Shown here: positions 24,692 through 32,513 of the stretch, one piece after another
How positions within the stretch are numbered: position 1 is the stretch's first letter
How the letters are laid out: each line of letters opens with the position of its first letter
Assembly: GCA_035289385.1 (NCBI GenBank)
Contig: DATDXI010000012.1
Span: 1 to 64,000, forward strand
DNA: 64,000 nucleotides
Direction of reading: 5' to 3'
Source of the DNA: JACOZM01 sp035289385
Lineage (GTDB): Archaea > Nanobdellota > Nanobdellia > Woesearchaeales > GW2011-AR9
Made by a program: the position numbers and the translations under genes
Notes under the pieces: generated by a model
What the model saw: the letters and a program-made list of their open reading frames with translations, nothing else
Database searches by the model: none
What the model was told of the DNA's origin: nothing

Positions 24692-25653
24692 TTTCCCATA
24701 ACCTCTAAGGCAATTCTAAGCGCTTGCAATCCCATTTCTCCTGTAACCTGAGGAATAACCCCTTGTTGAACGGAGGTGATGAACGAGCGAAGCTCAAGAT
24801 ATAACGGCTCAGCCTGCTCAACCCCAATCTGAGTCCGGTCAGGAATACCAAACTTGATGACATAATCCCCATATTCATCAACGATTTCCTTGGTGTAATT
24901 GCTCTCATAGACAATCAGCTCCTGAGTGAGATAATTCAGCTCAGCATAGCCTTTGCTTCCGGTGATCGTCAAGTTCCTTATCTTTACTGGAGTGATCCAA
25001 TTCACCTGGATAAATCCTGACTTCCGCCCGTACTGCATAAAAATTTCAGCATAATCCTCTCTTTTTTCGATCATCGCTTTTCCAACATTTCCGCTCACTT
25101 TCTCCGGATAAGAATCATAGAGGTAGTTGATGATATCAATATCATGCACCGCAAGGTCTATCACTACATTAGCATCCCTCACTTGGATGGGAACAGCGCC
25201 GACTCTCCGCGCAATAATGGATGTTACCTCTCCCAGTTTCCCTTGGAGAATAACTTCTTTCAATTTCTGGACGGCAGGATTGAAGCGCTCAACATGGCCA
25301 ACTTGTAGGATAACACCTTTCTCTTGAGCAGAGCTGATGATTTTTTCAGCATCAGAAATAGTACCAGCAATGGGCTTCTCTACGAGGATATGGATGCCTT
25401 TCCCGATGCACGCTAAAGCTACTTCTTTGTGGTAATTCGTCGGCACGACGATGCTTACTGCTTGGATAGATTCCTTTTCCAACATCTCCATATAATTATT
25501 ATAATGCCGGCAAGAAAACTTTTTTGCCGTATTGATAGCCAGCTCTTCATTCAGGTCACAGACTGCAACAAGCGAAACACCAGCCATCTCCGCATAATTC
25601 CTCGCATGATGCTTGCCCATGTTCCCTAAGCCGATGACTGCAACATTGATCAT
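24670..25653 (-). CDS. wbpB: Gfo/Idh/MocA oxidoreductase (WbpB-like)
   Basis: ATG 25653 overlaps the upstream TGA (ATGA) and has GGAGG nine bases before it, so I prefer it to ATG 25662. The 327-residue protein has the NAD loop VAVIGLGNMGKHHARNY, the segment VPTNYHKEVALACIGKGIHILVEKP (cut here to its key EKP), GHVERFNPAV and VHDIDIINYL, with the conserved lysine and histidine of the family. WbpB oxidises the 3-hydroxyl of UDP-GlcNAcA before amination by WbpE. Here it sits in the order E-B, directly coupled to the DegT gene, with WbpD and WbpI genes just upstream, so the same role is likely. Confidence 0.85.
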   Translation of the reverse strand: MINVAVIGLGNMGKHHARNYAEMAGVSLVAVCDLNEELAINTAKKFSCRHYNNYMEMLEKESIQAVSIVVPTNYHKEVALACIGKGIHILVEKPIAGTISDAEKIISSAQEKGVILQVGHVERFNPAVQKLKEVILQGKLGEVTSIIARRVGAVPIQVRDANVVIDLAVHDIDIINYLYDSYPEKVSGNVGKAMIEKREDYAEIFMQYGRKSGFIQVNWITPVKIRNLTITGSKGYAELNYLTQELIVYESNYTKEIVDEYGDYVIKFGIPDRTQIGVEQAEPLYLELRSFITSVQQGVIPQVTGEMGLQALRIALEVMGNPREYRI

Positions 25654-26852
25654 GAACAACATCCTCCAGAATAACCCTTATGTTGCTGCCGTCCTTCATC
25701 CATCTCTTTATCCATCATCACTTTATTTCTCATCACTTTCTCTCTCATCTCTTTAAATGCAGCGATGATCTTCTGGATATCAACCCCAGCAAGAGCTGGA
25801 TGGACAGGAATAGATAAGACTTCTTTAGCCAAACGCTCTGCAACCGGAAAAGACTGCCCGTTGTGCTCGCAAAAAGCTTCTTGCTTATGGAGAGGCAAAG
25901 GATAGAAGATAGAATTTCCAATCCCTAAGGCAGTTAATTCCTCCGCTACTTTATCTCTAGACAGACCAAATGAAGGAGTCACCCTTATCGTATATTGATG
26001 AAAAACGTGGCCTTCATAGGATCCTGGCAAGATCAAACCTGGAATGCTGGCAAGGCCTTCCGTCAATATTTTTGCATTTTGTTTTCTAGCATTGTTGAAC
26101 AAAGGCAATTTTTTAAGCTGAGCTAAACCTATGGCCGCAGAGATATTGGTCATCCTAAAATTATACCCCAGAGCAGCATGAAGATATTTGTTGTAGGGGC
26201 TGGAATGATGGCTGATCAACCTCTTTACTTTTTCAGCAATACCAGCATCATCGGTCGTGATCATCCCACCTTCACTGGTCGTCATATTCTTTGTGGGATA
26301 AAATGAAAAACACCCTGTACCGAAAGAGCCTACTTTTTTCCGTTCTCCACGCGGCAAAAGAAGCTCCGCGCCATGCGCCTGGCAGGCATCTTCGATGACG
26401 TTCAGATGATATTTCTGCGCAATTTCCATAATTGTATCCATCGCTGCTGGCATGCCGAAGAGGTGTACAGGAAGGATCGCTTTCGTTCTAGGAGTGATTG
26501 CCTTTTCGACCAAGGAAGGATTGATATTAAAAGTATTTTCTTCAACATCCACAAAGACAGGAGTAGCCCCAACCATCTTGATAGCATTGGCAGTTGCGAT
26601 GAACGTAAATGGTGTTGTTATCACTTCATCCCCAGCGCGAATACCATGAGCAAGCAGAGCTGCATGTAAGGCCGTTGTCCCATTAGAAGTTGCTATGGCA
26701 AAAGAAGTTCCGATGTAGCTGGCAAAAGCCTTTTCAAAATCTTCAACTTCCTTGCCTTGAGCTAACATCCCTGAATCTAGAACCTTCAAAACAGCCTCCT
26801 TTTCCTCAGCTCCAAGAAGAGGTTTGGCCATCGGTATCGATGCGGAAACCAT
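25650..26852 (-). CDS. wbpE: DegT-family 3-keto-uronate aminotransferase (WbpE-like)
   Basis: ATG 26852 lies 27 bases from a TATA box; the frame opens two codons earlier with TTG. The 400-residue PLP enzyme has SNGTTALHAALLAHGIRAG, TTPFTFIATANAI, VIEDACQAHGAE and FSFYPTKNMTTSEGG with the Schiff-base lysine. WbpE aminates C3 of the 3-keto UDP-GlcNAcA made by WbpB, and this gene is coupled to a WbpB homologue. The C-terminus is extended by about 30 residues with repeated Met-x-Lys units (VMRNKVMMDKEMD), coded by a degenerate repeat, and ends GGCCS. Confidence 0.87.
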   Translation of the reverse strand: MVSASIPMAKPLLGAEEKEAVLKVLDSGMLAQGKEVEDFEKAFASYIGTSFAIATSNGTTALHAALLAHGIRAGDEVITTPFTFIATANAIKMVGATPVFVDVEENTFNINPSLVEKAITPRTKAILPVHLFGMPAAMDTIMEIAQKYHLNVIEDACQAHGAELLLPRGERKKVGSFGTGCFSFYPTKNMTTSEGGMITTDDAGIAEKVKRLISHHSSPYNKYLHAALGYNFRMTNISAAIGLAQLKKLPLFNNARKQNAKILTEGLASIPGLILPGSYEGHVFHQYTIRVTPSFGLSRDKVAEELTALGIGNSIFYPLPLHKQEAFCEHNGQSFPVAERLAKEVLSIPVHPALAGVDIQKIIAAFKEMREKVMRNKVMMDKEMDEGRQQHKGYSGGCCS

Positions 26853-26873
26853 CTCCAAAAAGGGATAATTTTG

Positions 26874-26885
26874 CTTTATAAAAGT
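26874..26885 (-). promoter_or_regulatory. TATA box for the wbpE-wbpB operon
   Basis: The minus strand reads CTTTTATAAAGC centred 27 bases before ATG 26852. Confidence 0.65.
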
Positions 26886-26951
26886 TAGGCAACTAAAATA
26901 TGTACTAAGCAGGGATCATAGAGATATCATAGAGAAAAGATAGAGAGAAAA

Positions 26952-26981
26952 AACAGGACTCCACAGAACAGGACTCAACAT
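26952..26981. repeat. Two copies of a 15-bp tandem repeat
   Basis: AACAGGACTCCACAG is followed by AACAGGACTCAACAT. The second copy covers the stop of the wbpD-like gene. Confidence 0.8.
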
Positions 26982-27538
26982 GTCTTGCTTAAACAAACAC
27001 CACAATCATTTCCCGCACTATTCCCTTCGTCCAACTTTCTTCCACACGTACATACCCATCCCGCTAGCCGTGCAGGATTTCCATACACCAATGCAAAATC
27101 AGGAACATTCTTTGTAACTACAGACCCTGCTCCGACCATGGCAAATCTTCCAATAATGATGCCAGGAACAACGACAGTCCTAGCGCCTAACGACGCACCT
27201 TCTTTTATCAGCGTTTTACTTTCTTCCCAATCTGAATCTGTTTTCAAGCTTCCATCGCTATTGATCGCTCTTGGCCAACGGTCATTGGTAAAGACACAAT
27301 GCGGCCCGACAAACACACCATCTTCAAGAGTGACGCCATGATAGACAGAAGAATTATTTTGGATCTTACAATTTTTTCCTATTACAACGCCTTTGTCAAC
27401 ATAAACATTCTTGCCGATGATGCAATTATCCCCGATGAAAGCTTCTTCCCGAACCTGAGCCTGATGCCATATTTTTACATTCGTTCCAATGGTCGCTGAA
27501 GAAGAGACATCTGCAGAAGGATGAAAAAACGTTGTCAT
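26975..27538 (-). CDS. wbpD: Hexapeptide-repeat N-acetyltransferase (WbpD-like)
   Basis: This 187-residue protein is a left-handed beta-helix acetyltransferase with repeats such as ATIGTNVKIWHQAQVR, AFIGDNCIIGKNVYV, VVIGKNCKIQNN, a loop VFTNDRWPRAI and YGNPARLAGWVCTCGRKL. The WbpD family acetylates the C3 amine of UDP-GlcNAc3NA with acetyl-CoA. The C-terminus has CTCG then CGVC, four cysteines that could bind zinc and that occur in relatives. The start ATG overlaps the wbpI stop (ATGA), so the pair is translationally coupled. It completes a WbpE-B-D-I set. Confidence 0.88.
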   Translation of the reverse strand: MTTFFHPSADVSSSATIGTNVKIWHQAQVREEAFIGDNCIIGKNVYVDKGVVIGKNCKIQNNSSVYHGVTLEDGVFVGPHCVFTNDRWPRAINSDGSLKTDSDWEESKTLIKEGASLGARTVVVPGIIIGRFAMVGAGSVVTKNVPDFALVYGNPARLAGWVCTCGRKLDEGNSAGNDCGVCLSKTC

Positions 27539-28632
27539 AATGACCTCAACAAGCTAATGATATTATCAGCAACACCTTTCTCATAAGGATAGGGGATGTT
27601 TTTAATCTTTTGCAGTTCTTTATCATCCAGTAAGCGTCTGGCAGCCGACAAGATGGTCTCCGTCGTCGTTCCCGCAAGAATGTTCTTTCCCGCATCAACT
27701 AGGCTGATCCATTCTGTCTCCTGCCGAGGGATCAGGCAAGGGACATTAAAAAAAATCGCCTCTTCTTGAATCCCACCGCTATCAGTAACACAAAAGCGGC
27801 ATTCTTTCAGCAAAGCCAAAAATTGAAGGTATCCCTGAGGCTCAATAAGATGAATCGTTGGCGGCAAGGAGATACTGAATGTTTCTAGTGCCTTTTTGGT
27901 TCGAGGATGGATAGGAAAAAGTACAGGAAGATTCCTAGAAATAGTCTCTAGAGCAGCCAGTATCTCCTGCAGTTTGTTTTTATCATCTGTTGTTTCAGCC
28001 CGATGCAAGGTGACAAGAACATACTGCCCTGAAGAGATATTCTGTGTTTTAAGCATATTCTCGGAAGGGATAAGTTTTTCATTCCTCTCCAAGGCATCAA
28101 AAACAATGCTGCCAAAAAGGTTGACGCCTTCCGTTATCCCTTCCTGAGATAGATTCTGCAAACTAGCCTTATCAGGGGCAATAAGAAAAGAAGAGAGATG
28201 ATCTACTATCACCCTATTAATCTCCTCAGGCATCTTCCTGTTAAACGAACGGCAGCCTGCTTCCACATGGAGCACCGAGATATGGAGCTTAGCCGCTGCC
28301 AGTGCTCCTGCTAAAGTGCTGTTAGTATCTCCCTGAACAATCACTAATTGAGGCTTTTCCTTCAGAAGCACTTCTTCAATATTCTCCAGCATCATCGCTG
28401 TCTGCTTGCCAGCAGGATGAGAGCCGATAGTGAGGTTGTAAGACGGTGGTTCCAGCTGCAGCTCATCAAAGAAGACCTTATCCATCCGATAGTCATAATG
28501 CTGCCCCGTATGGATCAGGATATGCTGGAATTCTTTGTCTAGCAGAGGAAGCAATGGTGAGAGTTTGATGATTTCTGGACGGGTTCCTAACACTGTAGCG
28601 ATCTTCAATGGATTTTTTGCTGGATATCCCAT
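27535..28632 (-). CDS. wbpI: Non-hydrolysing UDP-sugar 2-epimerase (WbpI/WecB family)
   Basis: This 365-residue GT-B-fold epimerase has ATVLGTRPEIIKLSPL, HTGQHYDYRM, VQGDTNSTLAGALAAAK, LHVEAGCRSFNRKMPEE, VTLHRAE, and TDSGGIQEEAIFFNVPCLI followed by RQETEWISLVDAGKN. The RxETEW segment is more like WbpI and related uronate epimerases than WecB. WbpI converts UDP-GlcNAc3NAcA to UDP-ManNAc3NAcA by moving C2. A TATA box 25 bases upstream makes it the first gene of the operon with wbpD. A palindromic mobile-type element is inserted 17 bases beyond that TATA box. Confidence 0.88.
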   Translation of the reverse strand: MGYPAKNPLKIATVLGTRPEIIKLSPLLPLLDKEFQHILIHTGQHYDYRMDKVFFDELQLEPPSYNLTIGSHPAGKQTAMMLENIEEVLLKEKPQLVIVQGDTNSTLAGALAAAKLHISVLHVEAGCRSFNRKMPEEINRVIVDHLSSFLIAPDKASLQNLSQEGITEGVNLFGSIVFDALERNEKLIPSENMLKTQNISSGQYVLVTLHRAETTDDKNKLQEILAALETISRNLPVLFPIHPRTKKALETFSISLPPTIHLIEPQGYLQFLALLKECRFCVTDSGGIQEEAIFFNVPCLIPRQETEWISLVDAGKNILAGTTTETILSAARRLLDDKELQKIKNIPYPYEKGVADNIISLLRSL

Positions 28633-28652
28633 CTTCTCCTTGCCAGAAAAAT

Positions 28653-28662
28653 ACTTTATAAA
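28653..28662 (-). promoter_or_regulatory. TATA box for the wbpI-wbpD operon
   Basis: The minus strand reads TTTATAAAGT centred 25 bases before ATG 28632. The direct repeat that bounds the palindromic element begins seven bases upstream of it. Confidence 0.65.
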
Positions 28663-28668
28663 CGTGGT

Positions 28669-28678
28669 GGAACTAAAG
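28669..28678. repeat. Left copy of 10-bp direct repeat (putative target-site duplication)
   Basis: GGAACTAAAG at 28669-28678 matches 29103-29112 exactly and in the same orientation, on either side of the palindromic element. Confidence 0.75.
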
Positions 28679-29102
28679 ACTCTGTCCTAAATGTGATTAG
28701 CATGTTTTATACGAGCATTTCTTTGCTTAAACATTTTCTTGTGGAAGGGGATGCTCCCTACGGGAAAGAGCCACAGTTTACTGAAAAAATCATAAAAATG
28801 CGTGAAACCGTCTCACCTCGCACTAAAGTGCGAGGTTTGAACAGAGACGGTTCAAGAAATAGGACGACGATCCTATTTCTGAACAAAAATGAAATCGCAG
28901 TTTCATTTTTTGTTTCTAAACTACGCATTTTTAGGATGCAAAGAAATCCGAAAGGATTTCTTGCACAAGAAATGAACACATTTCTTTGTGCTAAAAAACC
29001 AGACCATTCATCCATTGACTAAAGTCAATGGTTTTCTGGTTTTTTTTCATAAGCAAAGCGAGTACATGCTAATCCGAGTAGAACGAGATTTAGGACAGAG
29101 CC
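28679..29102. mobile_element. 424-bp palindrome-rich MITE-like element
   Basis: No credible gene is present. The ends are inverted: CTCTGTCCTAAAT at 28680-28692 pairs with 29088-29100, GATTAGCATG at 28695-28704 with 29065-29074, and CTTTGCTTA at 28721-28729 with 29050-29058. Inside, perfect or near-perfect hairpins follow one another: 28806-28852 with an inner stem at 28816-28835, 28855-28880, 28882-28915, 28937-28965, 28963-28991, and 28993-29045 with an inner stem at 29012-29031; a 10-bp stem (28794-28803 with 28923-28932) encloses several of them. A 10-bp direct repeat flanks the whole. I read it as a non-autonomous inserted element; a structured RNA gene is the alternative. Confidence 0.75.
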
Positions 29103-29112
29103 GGAACTAAAG
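29103..29112. repeat. Right copy of 10-bp direct repeat (putative target-site duplication)
   Basis: GGAACTAAAG repeats the sequence at 28669-28678 in direct orientation. Confidence 0.75.
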
Positions 29113-29132
29113 TAAATGGACAGAGGACCAAA

Positions 29133-29900
29133 TTACTTTTTTCCAGAAAAATCTCCTTTCAGACGATGCTTCGCTACTCTCAAGGCAAAGGCAGTATGGC
29201 TCTTGATAACTCTCAACAGTTTCATCTTCGACGTGCCAAAGACCCTGACGTTAAGGACAGTGGGATATTCTTTAACCTGATATCCTTTCATCATCGCAAA
29301 AATAAGAAATTCTGCCGTGCTCAAAAAATCATTAGATCTAAACGGAATATTTTTCACAACATCTTTGCGCTGAGCGCGGAAGAGGGCAGTAAACGTATAT
29401 ATTTTCGATCCCGTCAGCAGACGATCGATAGCGGTAACCGCTTTGCTTAATGCCAAGCGATATTTTGGAACATTGTTCACCCCACCCAAAGGATGGTAAG
29501 GAGAAGCGGTGACGATGGCCGTTTCTTCATCCATCAGCTTCAGCAGATCAAAGATCCCTTTTGGCTCATAGGTGCAATCGCTATCCATGGTGACGATGAT
29601 ATCTCCTTGGGCAGCAGCAAATCCTGTACGTAACGCTGCCCCTAAGTTCATGTTCTTCTCATGACGGATGATCTGAGCAGGATGCGGAGGAAGATGCTGA
29701 GCAGGATGCGGAGCAGAAAACTTTGTTACAAAAATCTCCTGAAGCAGCTGATAGGTATTATCCTTGCTGCCATCATCAACGAAGATCAACTCCCAATCAT
29801 AATCTTTACTAAGTTGGTCCAGCACCGGAAACAAGTTGTCGGCAAGATGCCGGAGCCCTTCTTCCTCATTATAGCAGGGGATGACGATAGATATCTTCAT
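29133..29900 (-). CDS. GT2 glycosyltransferase, polyprenyl-phosphate-sugar synthase type
   Basis: ATG 29900 is 28 bases after a TATA box, so I prefer it to the frame opening at 29909. The 255-residue GT-A protein has ISIVIPCYNEEEGL, ELIFVDDGSKDNTYQLL, NLGAALRTGFAAAQGD, IVTMDSDCTYEP with the metal-binding DSD, and a basic C-terminus. It resembles dolichol-phosphate mannose synthase without membrane helices. It could make the lipid-linked sugar donor used by the GT39 enzymes in this island. Residues about 65-77 hold a duplicated PHPAQ segment coded by a 24-bp repeat, an insertion in a loop before the RHEKN motif. Confidence 0.85.
   Translation of the reverse strand: MKISIVIPCYNEEEGLRHLADNLFPVLDQLSKDYDWELIFVDDGSKDNTYQLLQEIFVTKFSAPHPAQHLPPHPAQIIRHEKNMNLGAALRTGFAAAQGDIIVTMDSDCTYEPKGIFDLLKLMDEETAIVTASPYHPLGGVNNVPKYRLALSKAVTAIDRLLTGSKIYTFTALFRAQRKDVVKNIPFRSNDFLSTAEFLIFAMMKGYQVKEYPTVLNVRVFGTSKMKLLRVIKSHTAFALRVAKHRLKGDFSGKK
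29674..29721. repeat. Two copies of a 24-bp in-frame repeat inside the GT2 gene
   Basis: TGAGCAGGATGCGGA starts at 29674 and again at 29698. The unit length keeps the frame and adds a second PHPAQ to the protein. Confidence 0.75.
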
Positions 29901-29921
29901 CCTCAGCAATCACCGCTGCGG

Positions 29922-29933
29922 ATTTATAAATAT
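29922..29933 (-). promoter_or_regulatory. TATA box for the GT2 gene
   Basis: The minus strand reads ATATTTATAAAT centred about 28 bases before ATG 29900. A second TATA (CTTATAAAT, 29965-29973) on the plus strand serves the divergent gene at 29996. Confidence 0.6.
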
Positions 29934-29964
29934 TTGGGGATAGAGATACATTTACCTTCATAAC

Positions 29965-29973
29965 ACTTATAAA
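29965..29973 (+). promoter_or_regulatory. TATA box for the 201-residue unknown gene
   Basis: CTTATAAAT is centred about 27 bases before ATG 29996, consistent with a leaderless message. Confidence 0.6.
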
Positions 29974-29995
29974 TCACTTTAGCCAACACAGAGGG

Positions 29996-30601
29996 ATGAT
30001 AGAAGAACTCCTTTCTGGCGTAGAAGTTATTCAAAAAGTGAACTTAGGATTACAAGCTAACGGTCAACTGATAAAAGCCTTTGATATTGCCCCTCCAGTT
30101 AAATTTTTGGTTGCTCCTGATCCATTACCTGGAAGAAGTGATCACTCTCTGAAGTATGCACAGACAGGTCTATTCCACTTTGGAAATACAACCTATTTTC
30201 TGGCAGTGGGCAATGCGCCAAACGCTGGTCAACATGAGCAGAGTGATTTTCTTTCTCTACAAATGGAATGGTATCATAGAACCCCTGATTCAATGACTGA
30301 ACGAGAAGTTGTAGAGATATTCCGAGAGTATGCAGAGATATCAAAAAGAAATCTCACAGGGAGATCCTCACTGATAGGTGCAACAAGCACGGGCCATCTT
30401 ACTTTTTCTTCAGAAACTGCTAGACAGGCATTTCTTAGAGTATTTCCGAACGACACATTTATTTCTTTTTCAGCACCACAGCAAGAAAGAGGAGAAGACA
30501 CTATCATGCGCTATCATCATTCTATTGTAGACCACATAGTACAAAAACTCCCTATCTTCTTAGAAGGAGTACCCTCGAGATTCTACGCAAGAAAATCATA
30601 A
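29996..30601 (+). CDS. Unrecognised 201-residue soluble protein
   Basis: I recognise no family. The protein is soluble, with no signal peptide or membrane span. It alternates strands and helices: KFLVAPDPLPGRSDHSLKYA, a strand pair LFHFGNTTYFLAVGNAPNAG, a helix MTEREVVEIFREYAEISKRN, then GATSTGHLTFSSETARQAF and FISFSAPQQERGED, and a C-terminal helix HHSIVDHIVQKLPIFLE. The well-placed TATA box 27 bases before ATG and an isolated position on the plus strand show that it is a separately expressed gene. It may be unrelated to glycan synthesis. Confidence 0.7.
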   Translation: MIEELLSGVEVIQKVNLGLQANGQLIKAFDIAPPVKFLVAPDPLPGRSDHSLKYAQTGLFHFGNTTYFLAVGNAPNAGQHEQSDFLSLQMEWYHRTPDSMTEREVVEIFREYAEISKRNLTGRSSLIGATSTGHLTFSSETARQAFLRVFPNDTFISFSAPQQERGEDTIMRYHHSIVDHIVQKLPIFLEGVPSRFYARKS

Positions 30602-30618
30602 AAAGAAGGCAAGCCTAC

Positions 30619-30945
30619 TCACAAATGCATAACCACAATTCCCAGCAAGATCAGGCTTATCCCGATGATCTTATACTTATTAATCTGTTCTTTCAGGACG
30701 GTCTTCGCTAAAATAATCGCCCAAATATAGCTTATGGAAGCTGTGAGATAGATGAACGTCAATGAGGCCTGCTGTAAGGCATAGATGTAGAAGACAAAAG
30801 AAACCCCAGCAAGGATAAACGCCCCCATCAGCTTATAGTTCTGAAGATTGATCTTCAACCCAGCACCAAGCTTAAACAGAAGTGTGCTGAATGCGCCAAA
30901 AATAGAGGAGATCAGGATGAACATCAAGGCCAAGGCAACATTCAT
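30619..30945 (-). CDS. Four-helix SMR/EamA-like membrane protein, second of a pair
   Basis: This 108-residue protein is made of four hydrophobic helices with little else, the form of small multidrug resistance or ArnE/ArnF-type half-transporters. ATG 30945 overlaps the stop of the gene before it (ATGA), so the two are made together and probably form a heterodimer. Paired proteins of this kind in glycan clusters move lipid-linked sugars across the membrane (ArnE/ArnF) or export small molecules. The place next to a polyprenyl-phosphate-type GT2 and the DegT gene favours a lipid-sugar flippase. That role is inference. Confidence 0.75.
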   Translation of the reverse strand: MNVALALMFILISSIFGAFSTLLFKLGAGLKINLQNYKLMGAFILAGVSFVFYIYALQQASLTFIYLTASISYIWAIILAKTVLKEQINKYKIIGISLILLGIVVMHL

Positions 30946-31295
30946 TGTTTACCACCCCGACCAATAAAGATGACCCCACCGATGATGAGCAAGATACCTA
31001 CCCATTTTTGAAGAAGAATTTCCTCTTGAAGAAAATATACGGAAAGAAGAGTAACGATGACATAGCTGGAAGCCATCACAGGATAGACGACAGACATCTC
31101 TCCTAAACGGAAAGCAAAGATAAACACGATAGAGCCGAGGGCATATAGCCCTAACCCCAGCAGGAGAGGGTAGTTATAAATTTGGTTCCAGTGCAAGGCA
31201 AAATTATCGCTGCCAAACTTCAGCAAGATCTGTGCCACCGAAACAATGATAGTACAGACCAAAGCTAGAATGATGGCTTTTGTATTATTTTCCAT
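30942..31295 (-). CDS. Four-helix SMR/EamA-like membrane protein, first of a pair
   Basis: This 117-residue protein has four membrane helices: AIILALVCTIIVSVAQILLK, LLLGLGLYALGSIVFIFAF, VYPVMASSYVIVTLLSVYFL and WVGILLIIGGVIFIG. The last two, with SVVYPVMASS, resemble the EamA/SMR fold including the proline-rich helix break. It is translated before, and coupled to, the 108-residue partner. The pair probably acts as a dimeric flippase or exporter for a sugar lipid. It starts 15 bases after the end of the DegT-family gene on the same strand. Confidence 0.75.
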   Translation of the reverse strand: MENNTKAIILALVCTIIVSVAQILLKFGSDNFALHWNQIYNYPLLLGLGLYALGSIVFIFAFRLGEMSVVYPVMASSYVIVTLLSVYFLQEEILLQKWVGILLIIGGVIFIGRGGKQ

Positions 31296-31310
31296 GATTG
31301 ATCATTGAGT

Positions 31311-32336
31311 TTATTTCTCAGCGTTCTTTTCAGAGATTGCTTGTTGATAAGAGTTAATAAATGTATGTAATTTTCTCTTGGAAAAAGAGGGATTATTAGG
31401 GATAAAGATAATCTTCTCTGAAAGTCTCGATCCCAGCCACGGCGGTAAGAACAGAAAATTCTTAGCAAGGGCGCGATCCCGCTGGTCTTTACTTTCAAAC
31501 CAGAGAGACAGATAATTATGGCTAGATAAAGCCCCCTTCGCCAGCCGTTGTGTCGGCACGTGATCTTTTAATAAAAGATAATTCCTTCTCCTTTTCAAGA
31601 TGGCTTTATGAATATGTTGCACCTGTCGTAAGGCCAGATATGCTTCCAACGGACTACAACGAAAATTTTTATCAAGACTGTTCACCATCTTCAGATCAGT
31701 ATTTCTTCTGGCGATGTCAATCAGGATCTTGGAAAAGAAAAAAGCTTTAGTTTCATATAATGAAGCCATCAGCCTTTTCATATAGCCCATAAATGGAGCT
31801 GGTTGATCAAGAGCATCCCGCAACTCACAGATCTTCAGCACGTCATGATTTGTTATCAGCGCCCCTCCACCAACATTAACAAGCTGCTTGGTGAAACTAT
31901 AGATAGTATAATCCCCAAAACTGCCAGCTAATTGACCCTCTTCCGATGCACCTAAAGCATGAGCAATATCTTCAATTAAGATAATGTTATTCTTCTTACA
32001 AAGGTTGGTGATTTCTCTGATTCCACTAGGATTCCCATACGTATGGACAAACACCAGAGCCTTTGTCTTCTTCGTTATATTTTTCTTGACTTCTGTAATA
32101 TCAACATTAAATGTCCTATCGTCAACCTCCACTAGAATAGGTTTTCCTCCAGCTTTCTCGATAGCTTGTGGCAAACTATCACAGATAAACGATTGAATGA
32201 TCACCTCATCATCCTTCTGCAGCGAAAGACTTAGCAGTAAAGTATACAACGCATTCCGGCAGGAGCTGAATAGAACAGTATTCTTCAAGCCCAGGAATGA
32301 TGATAATTCCCTCTCCAGTTGTTGTCGTATGTTCAT
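31311..32336 (-). CDS. DegT/DnrJ/EryC1-family PLP enzyme, divergent
   Basis: This 341-residue protein is a divergent member of the sugar aminotransferase family. It has FSSCRNALYTLLLSLSLQKDD in the phosphate-binding place, VEVDDRTFNVDI, LIEDIAHALGA with the PLP aspartate, and YSFTKQLVNVGGGALIT with the lysine kept. Some relatives are dehydratases, not aminotransferases, but those lose this lysine, so amination is more likely. The C-terminal third is short and basic compared with the other two copies in the window. It stands first in a group with the two SMR-like genes. The sugar it acts on is unknown. Confidence 0.8.
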   Translation of the reverse strand: MNIRQQLERELSSFLGLKNTVLFSSCRNALYTLLLSLSLQKDDEVIIQSFICDSLPQAIEKAGGKPILVEVDDRTFNVDITEVKKNITKKTKALVFVHTYGNPSGIREITNLCKKNNIILIEDIAHALGASEEGQLAGSFGDYTIYSFTKQLVNVGGGALITNHDVLKICELRDALDQPAPFMGYMKRLMASLYETKAFFFSKILIDIARRNTDLKMVNSLDKNFRCSPLEAYLALRQVQHIHKAILKRRRNYLLLKDHVPTQRLAKGALSSHNYLSLWFESKDQRDRALAKNFLFLPPWLGSRLSEKIIFIPNNPSFSKRKLHTFINSYQQAISEKNAEK

Positions 32337-32513
32337 AGTTCTTTCACTTTCAGATGTAATAACTTTTCAACCTTATCTTTTTCATTATATAGTTATCGTC
32401 ATGATTTATTTATTTATTGTCATTATTTATTTTGTCATTACTTATATCCATTATTCATTTATTCTCTTCATTATTGAATCCCCACTATTATTGAGGAACA
32501 GTCAGATGAATAG

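Noticed and set aside
28693..29022. Open frames on both strands inside the palindromic element
   Set aside because: The hairpins make similar sequence on both strands; neither translation resembles a protein and neither has a ribosome site.
28669..29112. IS200/IS605-type element, because of the hairpins
   Set aside because: That family makes no target-site duplication and lacks terminal inverted repeats; here both appear to be present.
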